A DNA stretch of 5,310 nucleotides from Bacillota bacterium (GTDB taxonomy: Bacteria; Bacillota; Clostridia; Acetivibrionales; DTU013). The stretch lies in assembly GCA_023409735.1 (NCBI GenBank), contig JAEYRB010000018.1:1-5310 (forward strand), in the 5' to 3' direction. Position 1 is the first letter of the stretch, and each line of letters begins with the position of its first letter. Below are positions 4,991 to 5,310 of the stretch, in pieces. The notes beneath the pieces are model-generated. The model was not told where the DNA came from, searched no databases, and saw only the letters and a list, made by a program, of their open reading frames with translations. A program made the position numbers and the translations under genes.

Positions 4991-5060
4991 GCGGGCTTAC
5001 TGTCAGCATTTGTAATTTGTTCTTACACAAGCGGGACAGTAAGTTCGTTTTTGTATTTTT
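4991..5060 (+). terminator. Large stem-loop terminator after the DUF951 gene
   Basis: CTTACTGTC (4996-5004) and GACAGTAAG (5035-5043) form a perfect 9-bp stem, extended downward by GCGGG (4991-4995) against TTCGT (5044-5048) using G-C and G-U pairs. T-rich sequence follows (TTTTT 5048-5052 and TTTTT 5056-5060). The 30-base loop contains a second hairpin, TGTAA/TTACA (5011-5015 / 5023-5027). Position and T-tract support a terminator; the branched shape is unusual. Confidence 0.6.
5011..5027. promoter_or_regulatory. Sequence exactly fitting the GlnR/TnrA box
   Basis: TGTAA-TTTGTTC-TTACA matches TGTNA-N7-TNACA at every defined position. It lies in the loop of the terminator-like stem, about 135 bases before the last gene. 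Only eight bases are fixed in the consensus, so a chance match in a window this size is quite possible, and no GlnR gene is in view. Confidence 0.3.
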
Positions 5061-5163
5061 AACTGAAAACAGATTTAGCGGTAAGCCATTTAAATATGCA
5101 TGTATTCTTTGTGCTTGTTATTGTAATAATAAAATAAATGATTATAAGCATGGGGATGAGATA

Positions 5164-5310
5164 ATGTATAATGAAAAATCAAGATTGGGATCGAGTGCAA
5201 AAATTGTAATTACTTCTCTTATATGTGCAACAGCTGTAAGCGCGCTTACTGCTGTTGCAACAGTCAGATACATCAGGGGATCAGCCGGAGGATATCCTGA
5301 TAATGGAAGC
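5164..5310 (+). CDS. N-terminus of a membrane-anchored protein, truncated by the window end
   Basis: Forty-nine codons are open to the window edge. The protein has a short polar, mildly basic start (residues 1-13), one hydrophobic segment at about 13-34 (KIVITSLICATAVSALTAVA), then RYIRG and a Gly/Ser/Pro-containing stretch (from about residue 39). This suggests a type II membrane anchor or uncleaved signal sequence followed by an extracytoplasmic linker. No family can be assigned from this much; a membrane-anchored protease or cell-wall protein would be compatible. The ATG is supported by GGGGATGAG ending three bases upstream, with the GGGGA core seven bases away. It starts about 100 bases after the T-rich end of the upstream terminator, so it probably has its own promoter in the AT-rich stretch 5061-5150, where I see no convincing -35/-10 pair. 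Confidence 0.7.
   Translation, partial: MYNEKSRLGSSAKIVITSLICATAVSALTAVATVRYIRGSAGGYPDNGS

Overview
The window looks like chromosomal DNA from a spore-forming, mostly anaerobic member of the Clostridia. The reasons are the AT-rich composition, strong GGAGG-type ribosome binding sites, a sporulation protein of the YyaC family, a rubredoxin, a class I-alpha glutamine synthetase and a DUF951 (YyzM-type) protein. I cannot name the species. A deeply branching cellulolytic or ruminal clostridial lineage is a guess only.

Layout: a PAS plus PP2C (SpoIIE/RsbU-type) phosphatase lies on the minus strand (89-1192). It is divided from the rest by a divergent intergenic region of about 330 bases. The plus strand then carries yyaC (1524-2147), a six-helix membrane protein of the DUF5668/LiaF-like type (2257-2790), a 52-residue rubredoxin (2861-3019), glnA (3179-4513), a DUF951 protein (4747-4965) and the first 49 codons of an unidentified membrane-anchored protein that runs off the end (5164-5310). 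The plus-strand genes are separated by about 70-230 bases, most gaps with promoter-like or hairpin elements of their own. This looks like a row of short transcription units rather than one operon.

The most interesting part is the control region of glnA. It has a good promoter (TTGCAT-16-TATAAT with an extended -10), a perfect 11-bp inverted repeat across the predicted start site, and a leader that can form a strong intrinsic terminator just before the glnA ribosome binding site. Overlapping the 5' strand of that terminator is a small hairpin with the hexaloop AACGGC (A at position 1, G at position 4). Immediately after it comes a second hairpin whose loop begins AUAGUU (again A1, G4). This is the layout expected of an ANTAR-protein-dependent antitermination leader, as known for nitrogen-assimilation and ethanolamine genes, so glnA is probably switched by RNA antitermination.

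Other points of interest are a structured, relatively GC-rich intergenic stretch between glnA and the DUF951 gene that may encode an RNA; a large terminator-like stem after the DUF951 gene whose inner hairpin exactly fits the GlnR/TnrA box TGTNA-N7-TNACA; a forespore-type promoter candidate and a CodY-like box before yyaC; and a four-cysteine cluster in the PAS domain of the phosphatase. I found no mobile elements, CRISPR arrays, rRNA genes or convincing tRNA genes.
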